Origin: Citrus sinensis
Taxonomy: Eukaryota > Streptophyta > Magnoliopsida > Sapindales > Rutaceae
Direction: 5' to 3'
Length of the DNA stretch: 64,000 nucleotides
Assembly (NCBI RefSeq): GCF_022201045.2
Contig: NC_068562.1
Coordinates: 5,314,001 to 5,378,000, forward strand
How positions within the stretch are numbered: the first letter of the stretch is position 1; the number at the start of each line of letters is the position of its first letter. This document shows positions 24,209 to 38,129 of the stretch, piece after piece. The notes beneath the pieces were generated by a model. That model was not told where the DNA came from, made no database searches, and worked only from the letters and a program-made list of their open reading frames with translations. A program made the position numbers and the translations under genes.

Positions 24209-27200
24209 ACCAAAAGCACAGCACTTGCTCCACAAGTCCAAGAACATTTGTTAATGATGTATTGCTGAATTCTTATTATTGTGATGCAAGATTTCTTATG
24301 TTTGCTGAATGTCAGTAAGCTAATCCTCTTCATATATATGTAATAAAATAAACACAAATCTGTGGGGTTGAACAACCGATACCGTTAATGCTATGCCGTT
24401 TGGCTTTTGAGCATGACTTAATTAATTAATTAACTAACCCACCCAAATTATCATCAACCCAGCAAGAATCCCATCTCTCTCTTTCTCTCGGTGGTTGTCC
24501 CACTTTGAATTCTGAGCACCAATCCATATAGATATAGGGTCACAGAATCGGACGGTGAATTACTTTCGAGGCAACACAATAACAAACAATAAAACTACTA
24601 AAACCTGTTTGTCAAAATGCTTAAACCAAGGGCTTCGGTCACGATTAAAAAGGCTGAAGAATATAAGCTCTGAACGTCGACTTCATTCTCTCGTTGACTC
24701 GTACACATCGATGGGATTCAGTTAAACGCACTCCTCTAACTGAAGTGATATTGGGTGAGGTTGGTGGCGTTTGAGTTTCGGGTTACCGAGGTTAACAATT
24801 CTCACAAAAAAAAAGTCACATAAATAACGGATTTAGTTCAACCACTTAACGACGACTACCTTCCCCAACTTGCATTATTTTAGAAGTTTAAAACATACAT
24901 GCGAAAGTGACGTCCATGGAATCATCAACTCACTTCTATCTTCTTGTATATATTCCTCCTCCTATACGCATCAATATTTTATTGCGGCGTCTCTAAAGGC
25001 AATATCAAGGGCACGTTTTCTATTAAATTCAACCTTATATTCAGTGGCGGAATCATGATTTGGGGTAGGTGGGACTTCAGATGTAGTGCGAGTTAGAATT
25101 CTCGGTTGTGCCCTTGTGGTAGAGAAAGGAATTGATTTTTTTTTTTTAATCACAAGGTATTTTGGGGAGGACCCCAATTGTGGGAGACTCCTTTAAACTC
25201 GTACCATAATTTAAATTAGAAGTCTCTGCTTGAACTGAGAGGCACAAGTTCTTCCAACAAAGGCGATTTTCCTGCGACTCGAACTGAGGAACAAACCCAA
25301 TCAAGTCACTTAAGAAAAAAATTGATAATGCAAGAGGAATGCGAATGTATATATACATGATGATATATAGTTTATAAATCTAGTTGTAGTCCCTCATCAT
25401 TGGGCTCAATTTCTTTGAATAACGATAGATATCTTTCTCATTAATATGAGGTAGAAGCTAGCAGATTTCTTAATTAATACTCAATAGATTTTTTAATTGT
25501 ATAATCTAAATAAAAATTCAAAATGAGAGAAACAAAACTTAATTATATTAGAAAGTCTGCGCATTTATAATTCAAATAAAAAATAAGAAAATAATTCAAA
25601 ATAAAAAATGAGAGAAAAAAAAAATTACAAGACAGTAATGACCATAAAATTATTACTTAAACATGTTTTATAACTTATAACTTGTGCTCTTTTTTTTTTT
25701 TTCTTTTTCTTTTTTTTGGCTCGCATGCTCTGTTAAGAGTGTAACGAGAGCTAAAGTCTATATAATGATAGCACAACTAAAAACCCATACAAAATGTATT
25801 TGACAATGGCTTTTACGTATATTCTACTCAAGCGTACAATGTTAATCATTCAAGGCAGTTTATATGCTTTTTTAAATGTGGCATTTTCTTTTAGATTAAA
25901 ATGAAGCTATATATATATATATGTATTTTTTAATTGTAATATTCTATCCTGAATAGATAGAATCCAAATAAAATAATAAGAACGACTTGTCTTCTATTCG
26001 AGCAGCGGATTAGAGTTGTATTTAGAGTCAAATTCGCCCCAAATGATATTTGTGGAAGAGATTAAGTAAATCTCTGATATTGGAGTCAAAATATATTAGA
26101 AAAGAAATAACGAGATAGCAGCAAGCACTATATTTTTAATCAATCATTTTAGAACAAGAGTAACTCTTACGATCGGGTGAATGCGACTCCAAGCGTAAAA
26201 GACAAATACGTCCGATCGATTAACAAGCACAAAAATAAACACACTTGATAATCTTAACAATTAATTACGGTTTGATGCGATGCCTAACTACTTCTCTCCA
26301 GTGCCTCCACCACAATGAATACTTCGCGTCAGCATACGTGCTCAAAACGTTGTCGTTGCGTGCTTCACCTTCAGGGTACATTTTTCATAATTTTGACCCA
26401 GTTAATTTCTTTTTGTTGCAATTCTTTTTTTCACTCTCTTTACTTGATTTATGATTGATTCCCGAAGGCTGGAGCCCCTTGCACATGCAAAACTGCAGCA
26501 TGCATCCAACAAATGCCCTCTAATAATTATAATTATGCCGGCATGTCAGCTCAGGCAGAACTTTTGAATTGGTCACCTGCATGTCAACTGCTTGTACTGT
26601 AATTGTCATGGAACTTTGAAAATTCAGGCTGCAAAGTACGCAATTGAATGTGCGGCTGCTGGGTTGATAATCATTGATTAGAACGATATCTAAAAAAACG
26701 AGATTAATTGTAACTCTAATACAATGTTTATTAAACATGCACCACTGAACTTGAGAATTTTGTTTGATAAAGCCATTAAAAATCCCATGTTAATATATAA
26801 ATTACGTGTGACGCGTTAAATAGATAAGAAGACTTTAAATCAGCAACAATTTGGAATGGATGCCTCGTGGTATCATATAATTCATAAAGAAGATTTGCAA
26901 AGAGAATAAAAAAAATAAAAAATAGTGGCCTTGTTGACCAAATCACCTTCCTGCATGCGCACATAATTGTACTTTATGATAAATCAACACGATAATACAG
27001 TAAATGGCATTAACAATTATAGAAAAAGAATTTTGGGATCGGACCACGTTTGAAATTTCAAACGAGTAGGGCCAAATTAATTAGGCTCGATCTTTTCTGC
27101 TCTTCCAAGCGCAGCAGCCCCATGATTCCGCTGATTCTCATATGCTACATCTCATTATGGTAAATTAATTGTAAAGGTAGAATCATCACTACTAAGACAA

Positions 27201-28579
27201 AAGAAAAAAAAAAAAAACTTACATCATCATTTGACTCCTCGGTAAGACTTATCAGCATACTAATTTATGAAATTGTTATTATGATGACCATAATATTTTT
27301 AATTATAAGCTTAATTTACTCGTCGCTTGTACTATATTTTAACACCATTATTATTAATGCGACTCCTCGGTAAGAGATTTTTTTTTTTTTTTCAAAATTG
27401 TTTTTATGATCACTATAATATGTTTTAGTTGTCAGCTTAATTACTCGTCTCATGTTCTATGTTTTGTCAGCATTATGAATGGGTGCCTTTTGACTTAAAA
27501 AAGATTCAGTCGCTTATGGTTATGTGTCGCCATTATCCTTCGTTTTGTTTTCTTATTGTATTGAAATTAGGCTTTTAATTTCTATATCAGCAGTCAGTAA
27601 AATCCAAAAAACACAATTAACCTCACGCTTTATCGTGAATCTCAAATTCGTACGAACGTGCGACAGTTAGGTTTCTTTACCAAAAACATGAAAAGGCGCA
27701 CTTGTAAAATACCAGGACTACCCTTCAAGCACTTGCTATATTTTCATATCACTTGCCTATTCGTTAATGCCCTCAGCGCACCATTTAAGCGCCATTTACG
27801 GCAAAAATCACGAGCGCGAAACATCAACGGCCGCAATTTGATCAGAGGTCGCTGTCTATAAATGTTGTAAGGGATTCGGATGATAATCACATATGGATCC
27901 CTAATGTCTTTTGTTTTCCCTAAAAAGTATAACGTTATACAAATATATTTCAAATAGGTCCAAAATTTCAATCAGAATGACCAAATTACCCTTACACTGT
28001 GGTCTTTTGACTAGCGAAATAAGATTAACAGAAAAAACTGAAAGTGAATAACAGAGTGAACAATGGAGGGTATTTCAGTTATTCAACAAAAAAGGGTTAG
28101 TTAGGAACCTGTTATATAGACATGGAAAAAATAAGTCCTTATTTGAGACGGGATAGGATATTAGGGAGTCGTATGTTATTGCGACAAAATTCAAATTTCG
28201 AAGATCTTTATTGGGATGAAATTTAACTTTTTTACAGACAAGAAGGTGTATAAATATAGCAAATATATTCCAAGGTGGATTTAGGTTTGCTTAGTGCTTC
28301 CAATTTAGAATACCCGCCTTTCAAGATATACCAAAATTTTAAGAGGCTCCCTCTCTCCCTTTTTCTCTCTGTGTAACAAAAATTTCACTTGGAATTGTTC
28401 CTTCTTCCCTGTAACTCTTCTTCTATCTTTTCTTTTCTCCAATGAACAGAAAAGCATGTAGATGAAGAGTTACAGAGCTTGTTTACCCAAGCCTTTACGT
28501 TTTGTAGGTTCTCAGCCTTTTTCATAGTTTTAGAATATAATATATTCATTCAAAGGCTCAGAAACAGAACTTGGATAAT
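24209..28579. other. Gene-poor AT-rich DNA and promoter side of the RLCK gene
   Basis: No credible coding frame is seen. A 128-bp tandem duplication lies at 27233-27480, (AT) runs near 25909-25921, and homopolymer tracts at 25139-25147 and 25690-25718. Near 25051, CAGTGGCGGAATCATGATTT resembles a common plant repeat end, but no partner end is visible. The last 300 bases should hold the kinase promoter and leader, with a pyrimidine-rich run near 28342-28372. Confidence 0.5.
27233..27480. repeat. Tandem duplication, period 128 bp
   Basis: Both copies begin GACTCCTCGGTAAGA (27233 and 27361). They then share ATAATAT and AGCTTAATT, followed by ACTCGTC. The second copy is diverged. Confidence 0.8.
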
Positions 28580-31500
28580 ATGGCTGTTCAGGGTAAGTTT
28601 CTCAGTATTTCAATTACTTCTTTTTCATTTGTGATTACTCATTTGAAATGGGTTTTAATGTTTTGGCCTAATACTAGCGCTATTTATTTTGGCTGTGTTT
28701 CTGAAATGGATTTCATTCGGTTTTCAATAAGAAAGAAGACAGCTTTCAGTTCTCGCATAAAAATCAAATTGTCCTTTTTAATTCAATCTTCTATTTTTAT
28801 ATATAAAAAAATATTAATTTCTGGGCAATAAACGTAGAGACGGGAGTGGTGGAGGCGCAAGTTGAAAAAAATGAGAAGGAGAAAATACCGGGTACTGATT
28901 CGCCAAGAGGAGTTTTAGAGATTCCTGTAACGGGAACAGATTCTGATAGTAGCAGCGGCAGCTGCGGCTCTTCCTCTTCGCCGGAGAAATCGACGCCTCA
29001 AAGAGCAGTGAACCGTGAGAGTGGCGGTTGGAAAAGCATGATTGATTCAATTAAAAAGAAGTCTGTTGTCAGAAGGTTCTCTGTCATTCCTTTGCTGACA
29101 AATTATGAGCTTACAAAGAAGAATCTTTGGAAGAAATTGGGTCGGCTTCAAATTCCTGAGGATGATGATGCTGATGATGGTGGTAGCGTACCTATTGTTA
29201 GGCATTCATGGAAAAATTTTGATTTTGCTGAACTTGCTGCTGCTACTGATAATTTCAATTCCGGTGAGTTATGAACATCTTTGCTATTAGCAGTTTCTTA
29301 TTCCAATACTTGGGAATTTCCTATTTGCTGTTAAGGACCTACCGAAATACCCCGGGCCCCACGCTTTTGCAATATTGACTTCTTATTATCTTGGCTGCTT
29401 CATGTTTCAATCTAGTCATCAGCAATTGACCCTGTTGGGAATAAGATTCAAATAGTTAGGACTGCGGTTAAAGCACTTCCGTCAGTCATCAGCTTATGTA
29501 GAAAAGATTTTTATTTTGCTTACAAACGAATTCAACTCTTTCGTGTGTGTTTTACATGGCCTGAACTCATCTAGTGAACGCAAGTCAATTGTGCGTGCTC
29601 TTGACCTGGACCGGTTGCATAGCAAGTAGGTTTTTATATTAAATGGTAGAGGATTTTCATTGGTTAATTGACCATGAAGTCAAACAGGCCCGCTTTTGTC
29701 CTGCAAAGATTTATCAATCCTTTTATACTTTTAATTCAACTTCATTTTAGTATTTCTAATTGATTTTTCTAATTCATACAACTTATCTGCAGAGGGGCGG
29801 CTACCTTTTCGATTAAATAAAATTTAGCCGAATTATTTGAAACTTATTATCTAAAAGCTTTAACAAAACATACAGTCTCAATGGTAAATAGAGCAGTACT
29901 GAAGAAACAAGTTAAAAAAAAAGGTAAGATGGGACCAGCCTCTTGACCACCCTTGGCATAAAGTCTCCTCTAACTCCCAGTTGAAATGGTTGAAAATATA
30001 GGGCGGTGTTCTCTGTTACCGGTGAAATACAGGGGATTTTATCAATGTCTTAATCCATATAATTGCCCCATATCAAGTTTCTTGACTTATTAAATCAATT
30101 TTACTGTGCATCTCACATCTTCTTGGATTAATTGAAAGATGTGATAGTTCTAATCATGCATCACACTTTTGTAGAAAACTTGATCGGGAAAGGTGGTCAT
30201 GCAGAAGTATATAAAGGGTGCCTACCTGATGGTGAAGTTGTAGCGGTAAAGAAGATAATAAAGAATGCGAAGGAAGATGAGGAAAGAATCAGCGATTTCT
30301 TGTCAGAGCTTGGGATCGTAGCACATATAAACCACCCAAATGCAGCTAAATTGATTGGGTTCAGCACTGAGAATGGTTTTCACCTTGTCCTCCAGTTTCT
30401 ACCGCACGGCAGCCTTTCTTCTTTGCTTTTTGGTGACATTTCTGTTTCTCTAACTATATTCTCTATGTTATTTACTCATTTGGATGCAATTTAATTTTCT
30501 TACAATTGCTCATGGTGTCCAAAAGAAGGAATGCTAAAATGCTGGTAGGATAGCTTTTATTGAAATAATGTATATTCATTTGACTGATGAGCAGATATTC
30601 GATATTGCAGGTTCAACAGAGTGTCTAGAATGGACGATAAGGTATAAGATAGCTTTAGGGATAGCAGAAGGACTACAGTATCTCCATCATGACTGTCACA
30701 GGCGCATTATTCACAGAGACATCAAAGCTTCTAACATATTGCTTTCCGAAGATTATGAAGCTCAGGTTTTCTTAAGCACCAATTGTTAAAAACCTTTACT
30801 GTAAACATTTTAGTGTTTAGTTTTTATGTGCATGACCATCTGATGTTTATCCATGATGAACAGATTTCTGATTTTGGACTGGCAAAATGGCTTCCAGATA
30901 ATTGGTCTCACCACATTGTCTTCCCAATTGAAGGAACATTTGGGTTGGGCCTGCAACTCCAATGAGTTTTCAAGAGCATGTATTGTCTTTTGAAAACTTT
31001 GAATATCGAGCTCACACATTTAAGTTGTGCTTGCAGATATTTGTCTCCTGAATATTTTATGCATGGAATTGTCGATGAAAAAACTGATGTATTTGCATTT
31101 GGGGTTTTACTGCTGGAGCTGATAACAGGCCGTCGTGCTGTTGATTCACGTCGACAAAGCCTTGTAATATGGGTATGCCTCAACTTTTAAATCTGACACG
31201 TTTTTATGGAAACCTTCATAAACATTAACGAGTATATCAATCTATTATGACAAACTATAAACATTATTGTCCATTCATTAGCCTTGACAAGTTTATTTGT
31301 TAATCTGAGCTGGAATTTATGAAGCTTGAGTATATCCCCCTCAATCTTAGCTGATATGCACTACGTCTTAACAATTTTACTTCAATATATAGCAATATTC
31401 ATGAAATTTGTAGGTTAGCATATTTGAGAAAGCTGATGGCAGCTCATCCTTTTATGCACAGGCAAAACCGCTGCTACAGACAAGCAATTTTAAAGAATTA

Positions 31501-31866
31501 GTAGATCCTCGACTGGCAGATGCTTATGATCTTGCAGAAATGAAACGTGCGATGCTTACGGCTTCAGTGTGCATACACCACTTGTCTACAATGCGTCCAC
31601 AGATGACAAGGGTATGAGCGTTAGGACAATTTCTTTTTCTTTTTCTTTTTTAACTGTTGTGCTTTCGACATTAACAACTGTAACAATGGAAATTTTTGAT
31701 GTTTTGGCAGGTTTTGCAGCTGTTGAGAGGTGAGGGTGGACAGACAGATTTAAAGCCGAAGCCAAGTGCAAGAAGAACAGTCATTTTAGATGGTTCTGAT
31801 GAAGAGTATAGCAGTACTTGCTACCTCAAGGACCTCAATCGTCATATGCAACTTGCTTTGGAATAA
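28580..31866 (+). CDS. Receptor-like cytoplasmic kinase, class VI (RBK-like)
   Basis: Class VI RLCKs are membrane-free Ser/Thr kinases; several bind and are stimulated by ROP GTPases. Eight exons are inferred: 28580-28592, 28838-29263, 30175-30432, 30611-30765, 30864-30943, 31037-31172, 31462-31611 and 31711-31866. They give 457 residues. The first exon codes for only MAVQ plus one base. The Ser-rich N-terminus has [12 protein letters not shown] and [13 protein letters not shown], both class VI hallmarks. Kinase motifs are complete: GKGGHAEV loop, VAVKK lysine, HRDIKASN catalytic loop, DFGLAKW, and GTFG joined across an intron to [10 protein letters not shown]. It should therefore be active. 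There is no signal peptide or membrane segment. It converges with AIL6. Confidence 0.94.
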
Positions 31867-34181
31867 GCACTTATTCAATCAGTGCTTTTGATGCTTCTAT
31901 AGAATTTTTCTGTTTGAGAAAATTCAAGATTGGAATATGAACCCTGCGGTGTGCCAATCTCTTTGTACAGCTGAAACCATTGTCTTTTTTTTTTTTTTTT
32001 TAAACCCAAAATCAAGAGTTTTATGCCACAAAATCAAAAATTTTAAAAAAATGAAAAAAAATTAAACCAAATGAAAAAGTGAAAAAAAAAACTTTTTTTT
32101 TTAAATTATTATATGGAGAAGAAAACAGGAATTGAAAGCTGTTTGGTCGTCCTACTGAAATTCGCACGAGCAGGAAATCTATTCCCAAGTACTCTGTTTT
32201 GTTGCGTATGGCTTATGAGGTTGCAGTGGACAAATTAACTTGGAGCAATTAAAATCTCTAGCAATATGTGTTTGCTCATATCTATTAGATGGCTAGAAAA
32301 TCGATTGTATAATTCGATGGCTACAATTAATGCTTCGTTTGTGAATATCCGGGATGTGAGAGCTTTTATACATGATGTGTGTATGCATCGCGGATTCGCG
32401 GTCTTCTGATGATAAAGCCTTTGTTTAGTTAGCGAGGACTGAGCTATGTTCTTGTCGTTTGTTGAACAGGCATAAAAATTCAAATGCCGTGATTTGTCTA
32501 GCTAGTAGTACAATTTTGGCTGGATTTGGAATCTGTTTGTTAGTTAGTAGCAGGGTAGCGGAGAGGAGAAAGCTGTTAAACTTAAGCTAATGAGTTCCCC
32601 GAGAAGAGAAGCACAAAATGAAAATGGCAACGGAAATAATAATAATTCAAGTTGCTCCCTTGAGTTTTAACTTTGGCAGTCTCTTACTCCATGCACTGTT
32701 ACGTCTCCTTTCCAAACTTCGAACCATAGACCTAAACTACGGTTCAAGCCTCCCGCTCTTGTCTCGAGCCAAATCCACTCATGACAAACACGAGTCCGAA
32801 TCCAAAGCTAAGCTCGCCTCATTCGAAGCTCAAACGGCAGTTGAAGTCGCCGGACCTGGCGTTCAATCCGCCGCTTGTGAAGTCACTCGGCGGCAAGGAG
32901 CTTGGGGAGTTGTTGGCTAGGAGAGCTGAGTTTTAATAGAAGAAGACGATTTGACTCAACCATAGAGGCGATTCTACTGAGTTGTGGTGAGCGTCACTGC
33001 ACAGCCTCAGCGCTTTGTTTGTTGAGTCAGTGCAACGAACACATGGGGCATGGGCTTCAGAGAAGAGTCGCCAAAGAGGAAGGCTTTATTACAGCAGTAC
33101 AGCTGGTGCCTCGTAAAGGATTGGAACCCATTGTTCATGGGCTTCCAATCGTGGCCTATTTATAATAAATTCAGCTTCTAACTGTTTTTGTAGCAAATTT
33201 CAAATATGTTATCGCAATTTATAGCATGCTCGTATGATAAACCAACAGTTCGAGTACATTATCATATATACACTTTTAATCATATTGGATCGTGCAAATT
33301 GCGATTGTGAGCGCTGGCATTTGAACACCAAGAAAACAATACTGGCGTTTCAATCTTAGTGATATCCACTTAACGACGACACTGTCGTGTTTTCATGCTT
33401 ACATTGCTATCAAATATCATTTTTCTGCAGTTATTAGTCACGTTGTGAAATGTACATTCAATAGTAGTGAAACTTAGTAATGGACGGTCTGGCTGCATAT
33501 AATGGGGATCTTAAATGGTCAAAGCAATGTTCGCTACCAGTTGACACTGGAGAATATATAGGATCTCATCTCAGCAGAGCAAGTCAACAAAGTACAACAA
33601 AAGGAGTACCCACGAGTTTTCAAAGCGCACACCAATCGGGGGGCCGGTGTGGCGCCTGCCGGCTGTAAATATTGAGTTGGACTCCAACTACACATCTGAT
33701 ATAGTCATATAGGGTGCTGCTAAGTTACATTATTTAATCAAGCAGACGGATTGTCTCTACGCTCTAGGAAGCTACGGTCACTGATAGTCAATCAATTTAG
33801 TTATCACCATTACTAGATCACTTAAAATGTTCACCCAACCAGTCTACTGAAGATGAGCATGACCGTATGAGAACGAGATATGGAGAAATAACTCTTGAAG
33901 AGATGCAGAATTTTGAAAATATTCATAAACTAAATTAACCCCCATCCAGCATCCACCGGTCTTGTCTTACCATTTAAAGATAAGTTAGTTACAAAATTCG
34001 GCTTTCCTACTAACAACTAGAACTTCATCCTTCAAACCACTCCTGCCACAGGTTAAGAGAGCTTTAGATCTGGGTGAGACTATCAGATCCACATCAGCGG
34101 TAACGATGCCGATATACGAGTCTGCTACTATTGTTAGCTTAATTGCAACTACACTGAAAGTCAAAACTGCTCAGGTCACTT
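31867..34181. other. Intergenic region between converging RLCK and AIL6 genes
   Basis: It holds both 3' UTRs. Poly-T/poly-A tracts lie at about 31985-32100. A more GC-balanced piece at 32618-33160 has short open frames, but no frame is long or recognisable; it could be a decayed gene fragment. No feature is claimed there. Confidence 0.45.
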
Positions 34182-37100
34182 TCAATAGGATTGGTGAGGC
34201 CATAAGAAAAACTCTGCTGGTTGCTGCATTAAAGCCACCGGAGGTGCCATTGATGAGGTCGAGCCGGGAGAATCAGCAGGGTTGAAGTTAGTGGTTTGAA
34301 AGTGGTGATAAAGGTTTTGATGATAAAGAGCTGCTGCTGTGGCCGCGTCAAATGGGATTCCACAAGGGATTGAAGCTGGACCAACGGGTTGAAGCGCAGC
34401 GAAGTTGATGTTGTTGCTACTGCTGCTGCATTGAGGCTGCTGATCCTGGGTTAGAGCAAGCTTCTGCTCTGATTCAAGAGAGAGCTTCAAGCGCTTTGCT
34501 GCCCCGCCTATTGGCAGGGAACTCTTGCCAATGGCTTCGACATCATAGCGGTTCATCTCAAAGTTCGTGACAGCGTTTGCTCCCCGAAACTTTATGGCAG
34601 CTATATCATATGCCTCTGCTGCCTCCTCCTCTGTGGCTGTCATCGAATTTATATTTTAAACTTAGATAACTATCACTTAATAACAATAGGCGCACACTTT
34701 TTCCAATACTTGGCCACACTATATTTGGAGTTTAATCATCAAATTAACCATGGTAAATAGGTATAAAAGAATATGTACTTACCAAATGTCCCAAGGTACA
34801 GGTCTTTGTTCCCTGCAACACGCCCTATCCTTGCTTGCCATCGACCCTGTTGATGGTGCCTGCAGAATGAAAGGAAAAGATAAATACTTCACCACATGCT
34901 CATAATTAATCGAACTATAAAAAACTCTCAGGGTTTAATCAATGTAAATGGCTCAGTTCAATTAATTAAATAAATTGTTCTAACCTTGTGACACCTCTGT
35001 ATATTGAGGCTCCCCTTGAAAACCCACTACTCTTCCTGTACATTTGAATGGAAGAACTGCTTAATAAAATGAAATTAAAATTAAAACATAAAACATGCTA
35101 GTAGTAGTTCTCTATACCTCCTCAATGAGGCAATGAATTCTTGCTTGGTCACATGCTTCATCTCCTCCAATTCTTTTGTGTAGCCTGATACCTGAGAAAA
35201 GGAGCAATACATTGGTCAGTAAGTAATTTTCATACTCGAGGCAGCATGGCTTTCTCAAGCACAAACACACTGATTCGTTAATAATTAATTGAATATAATT
35301 TAGAATTCATAAGTGTGTATAAATTACTGGGAAATTGGTAGTCGCAGTGGGACCCCAATACTTCAGAGCTGCCAAATCATAAGCTCTTGCTGCCTTATCT
35401 TCCTTGTCATATCCACCTGTTAATTACATGATTAGAATGTAATTTTAATTCTTTAATTCAGTTAAATTAATCCTCATAAAATTCTTAATCAAATTAAGAA
35501 AAGAGTAAAAATCCTACCCAAGTACACTGTAGGCCAGGATCAAAGGTTGAGTGACAGCAATTTCCACGAGAAATGCGCAAAAGCATAGCAAGGACATAAA
35601 GGTTAGACAATAAGGTGGTCAAAATTTTCTGCTTGGAAATTAGCAAAGTTGAACCAAAATAAAAGAACAACCAAGTGATTTGGCATGTGATAATACAAGT
35701 TATGTGCAAGAGAAAGAGACCAAATCATGCATAAAATTCCAAGTATAGCTTAACGTCCATATATTAGTATAAGAAGTACCAATGAAAACACAAGTAAAAT
35801 TTTCTATTCATCAATTGCATACACAAACTTCACCCACTATTAGAAGATACTAGCACCGTACACCATGCAAACCAGCTTGGAAGCATTAACCAAACTTCCT
35901 TAACAATGAATAAATCAAGCTTTTGCGTAAGAAAATAAGAAAACAAGTCATGCTTAATTTCAATACCTTTTCAAAGGCAGTGACTTTTGGTACAAAAAAT
36001 TCAAAACAAAAGGCAACAGTGTCTTTCCCTCAATTGGTAAAACATCCTTGTGACTCTTGACTGTGTGAACCAAAACTTTCCCATAGTGCCAGATTTAACC
36101 AAAAAGAAAGTTTGGCAACAGTAGTTGGAGGACCTTTTGTTTTCAAAAATATTTTCAAAAAATAGGTGCTCTGGTCAAACCTAGACTCAGTCACTGCAGA
36201 GCTCCGAAAGCAAAAGCAAAAGTTAAAGCATAACTCAGAGAAAATCAGACTTATGAGTGCTCAGACAGACCCGTTGATCGATGTGAATGTAAGGACTGAG
36301 TGGATGTGGGTCGCGGCTGTCTCTCAAACCCGGCAGTGTTTACAGGGCCCAGATGAAAAAATTAAAAGAAAGACAAGACAACGAACAAAATGGCGGCACC
36401 CTCTGATTAAATGATTCAGATAAATTGGAAGAAATGCCCAGAAAATAAAATATATGTATATAAGTATATTCATCAGTTAATCAATCATCATCATGAAAGA
36501 ACCATGATAAACGTCATCCCCAATTAAATGCACCCTTTTGAAATGCATGCAAGTTTCTATTCAGCGTCGCAGTAAATCTATCATCAAATATCTTAGATAA
36601 TGCATAAATCTAACTTTTATGGCAATGAAAAATAAAAAATAAAAAGTGTTATGAGAGAGAACCTTGACGCCCTTTTCTTGCTTGGCCCTCTCTTCTACAG
36701 CTGTTATCCCACAGATGCGCTTCATATCTACCTGTCCATCTATGTCTGCAAAATATGCACAGATGAAATGGTCAGCATTCAGCTAACAGTTCGTGAACTC
36801 TGCACGCATTTTCATCCTTCCACACAACAAAACAAAAATATAATAAATGAATTTAACCCGAAAAAAATAAATAAGAATTACCTAGTAACTCCTCTGTAGA
36901 TGGAAGTCCTTTGGCCAAAAGTATCAGCAACCTTTTTAGTGCAATCAGAATCAGCAGAAACAATGGCTTTTTTCTCATTACAGCCCTGGTTCTTATTAAC
37001 ATTATTGTTGCTGTTAGCATTATTAGTAGCGTTGTTGTTAACACCAAGTGATAAACAGCCAGTGGTGGGACAACTATTAGAGAAACCTAACTCGTTCCCA

Positions 37101-38129
37101 GTCGACTCAATCGAGTGACCGACGAACTCAGCGGCAGGTAACTGAGTCCTGGTCATTGAAGTCGAGTCATCCACTTCTGAGCCCGAGTTTGTAGAGAAGG
37201 CTTGAAACCCAGCAATTGCTTTGAGATCCTGTTGGTGGTCATTGAAGTAAGCAGAGCCATGATGGTGATGATCATAGATATGAGTCAAAGAAGAGTCTTG
37301 GGTTTCAGTTTGGCTATGAACAAGAGATGAAGAATCGGCGAAAAAATCTTCAAGTTTTGGGACTGGGTGGGTTTGAGTTAATGACGGCAAAATAGATGAA
37401 TCTGCTGCCATTGTTTGTGCTGCTGCTACTTCAAGTTCCTTCGCTTGAATATTCTCTTCTTCTGTGAAAAAGACTTGGGATTTGGGATTTGTCCAGCCAG
37501 CTGCTAGATGTAGATGAGCAACAAAACAGAAAAATAAATTAATAAATAAATAAATAAGAAAATTTTCAAAAAATTCATATGTACTATTCCATACTTGATG
37601 AGTATCTGTATGATATGACATAACACAAGATTTTTCACGTTTCTAGCTTTCAATATACAGTCGAAAATTTTGTTTTTATATGTAAAGAATTTGGCATTTC
37701 TCTTTAACACAAAAATAACAAAAACAAATAAAAACGTTGGCATCAGTTTTCTGTTCTTACTTTTTCCCAGCAAGCAAACAAGATGTTAAGGAGATTCGAA
37801 TATTTCTTCATAAAGGTAGAGTTTTTGAAAACGGTGGACTTGTATGCAAGCTTAAAACATGAAACTTTTCATTTGAACTCTCTTAAATGAAGAAAGAAGA
37901 ATGAAAAAAAGAAATATAACCATGCATTTAAAGAAGCTTAGGCTTAACAAGAGAGAGAGAGAGAGAGAGAGAGGTTACCATTAGCATAGAAGTTATCGAG
38001 GAAGTAGTGCGGAGAAGCAGCAGATTGCGAGGCGTCATAGGGCAAAAACTGAGAATCGGATGATGATGACGACCTCCACATCTCCATTGGAGACAGTGAA
38101 AATGAAAGCCAGTTACTCGCCGGAGCCAT
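34182..38129 (-). CDS. AIL6: AINTEGUMENTA-like AP2 transcription factor (AIL6/PLT3)
   Basis: AIL/PLETHORA proteins bind DNA through two AP2 domains and control growth, organ initiation and meristem identity. Nine exons are inferred: 38129-37979, 37500-36882, 36745-36663, 35526-35518, 35416-35328, 35191-35118, 35035-34985, 34859-34783 and 34636-34182. They give 535 residues. It starts [20 protein letters not shown] and ends [12 protein letters not shown], with [14 protein letters not shown] before AP2-1; this is the AIL6 pattern rather than ANT or AIL5. AP2-1 runs SIYRGVTR to LAALKYWG. The linker contains [22 protein letters not shown]2-2 runs [10 protein letters not shown] to IAAIKFRG. Exon 4 is only 9 nt, coding part of VYLG. 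Exon 2 has a tandem TAGCAG acceptor, so it may start at 37503 or 37500. The N-terminus is rich in N, H and S. Confidence 0.96.
37951..37973. repeat. (GA)n tract at the start of AIL6 intron 1
   Basis: About eleven GA units (CT on the gene strand) begin 6 nt into intron 1 of AIL6. GA/CT repeats in plants can bind BPC/GAGA-type factors, so a regulatory role is possible but inferred. The tract is likely polymorphic. Confidence 0.7.

Noticed and set aside
25051-25300. Sequence starting CAGTGGCGGAATCATGATTT, resembling a common plant transposon end
   Set aside because: No matching inverted end or target-site duplication was found within a few kb.
32618-33165. GC-balanced stretch with open frames of 87-100 codons between RLCK and AIL6
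   Set aside because: Frames overlap in different phases, show no recognisable domain and no consistent splice structure. It may be a decayed gene fragment, but that cannot be supported from sequence alone.
36166-36414. 82-codon frame inside AIL6
   Set aside because: It lies within the long intron 3 of AIL6 on the opposite strand and has no similarity to any known domain.
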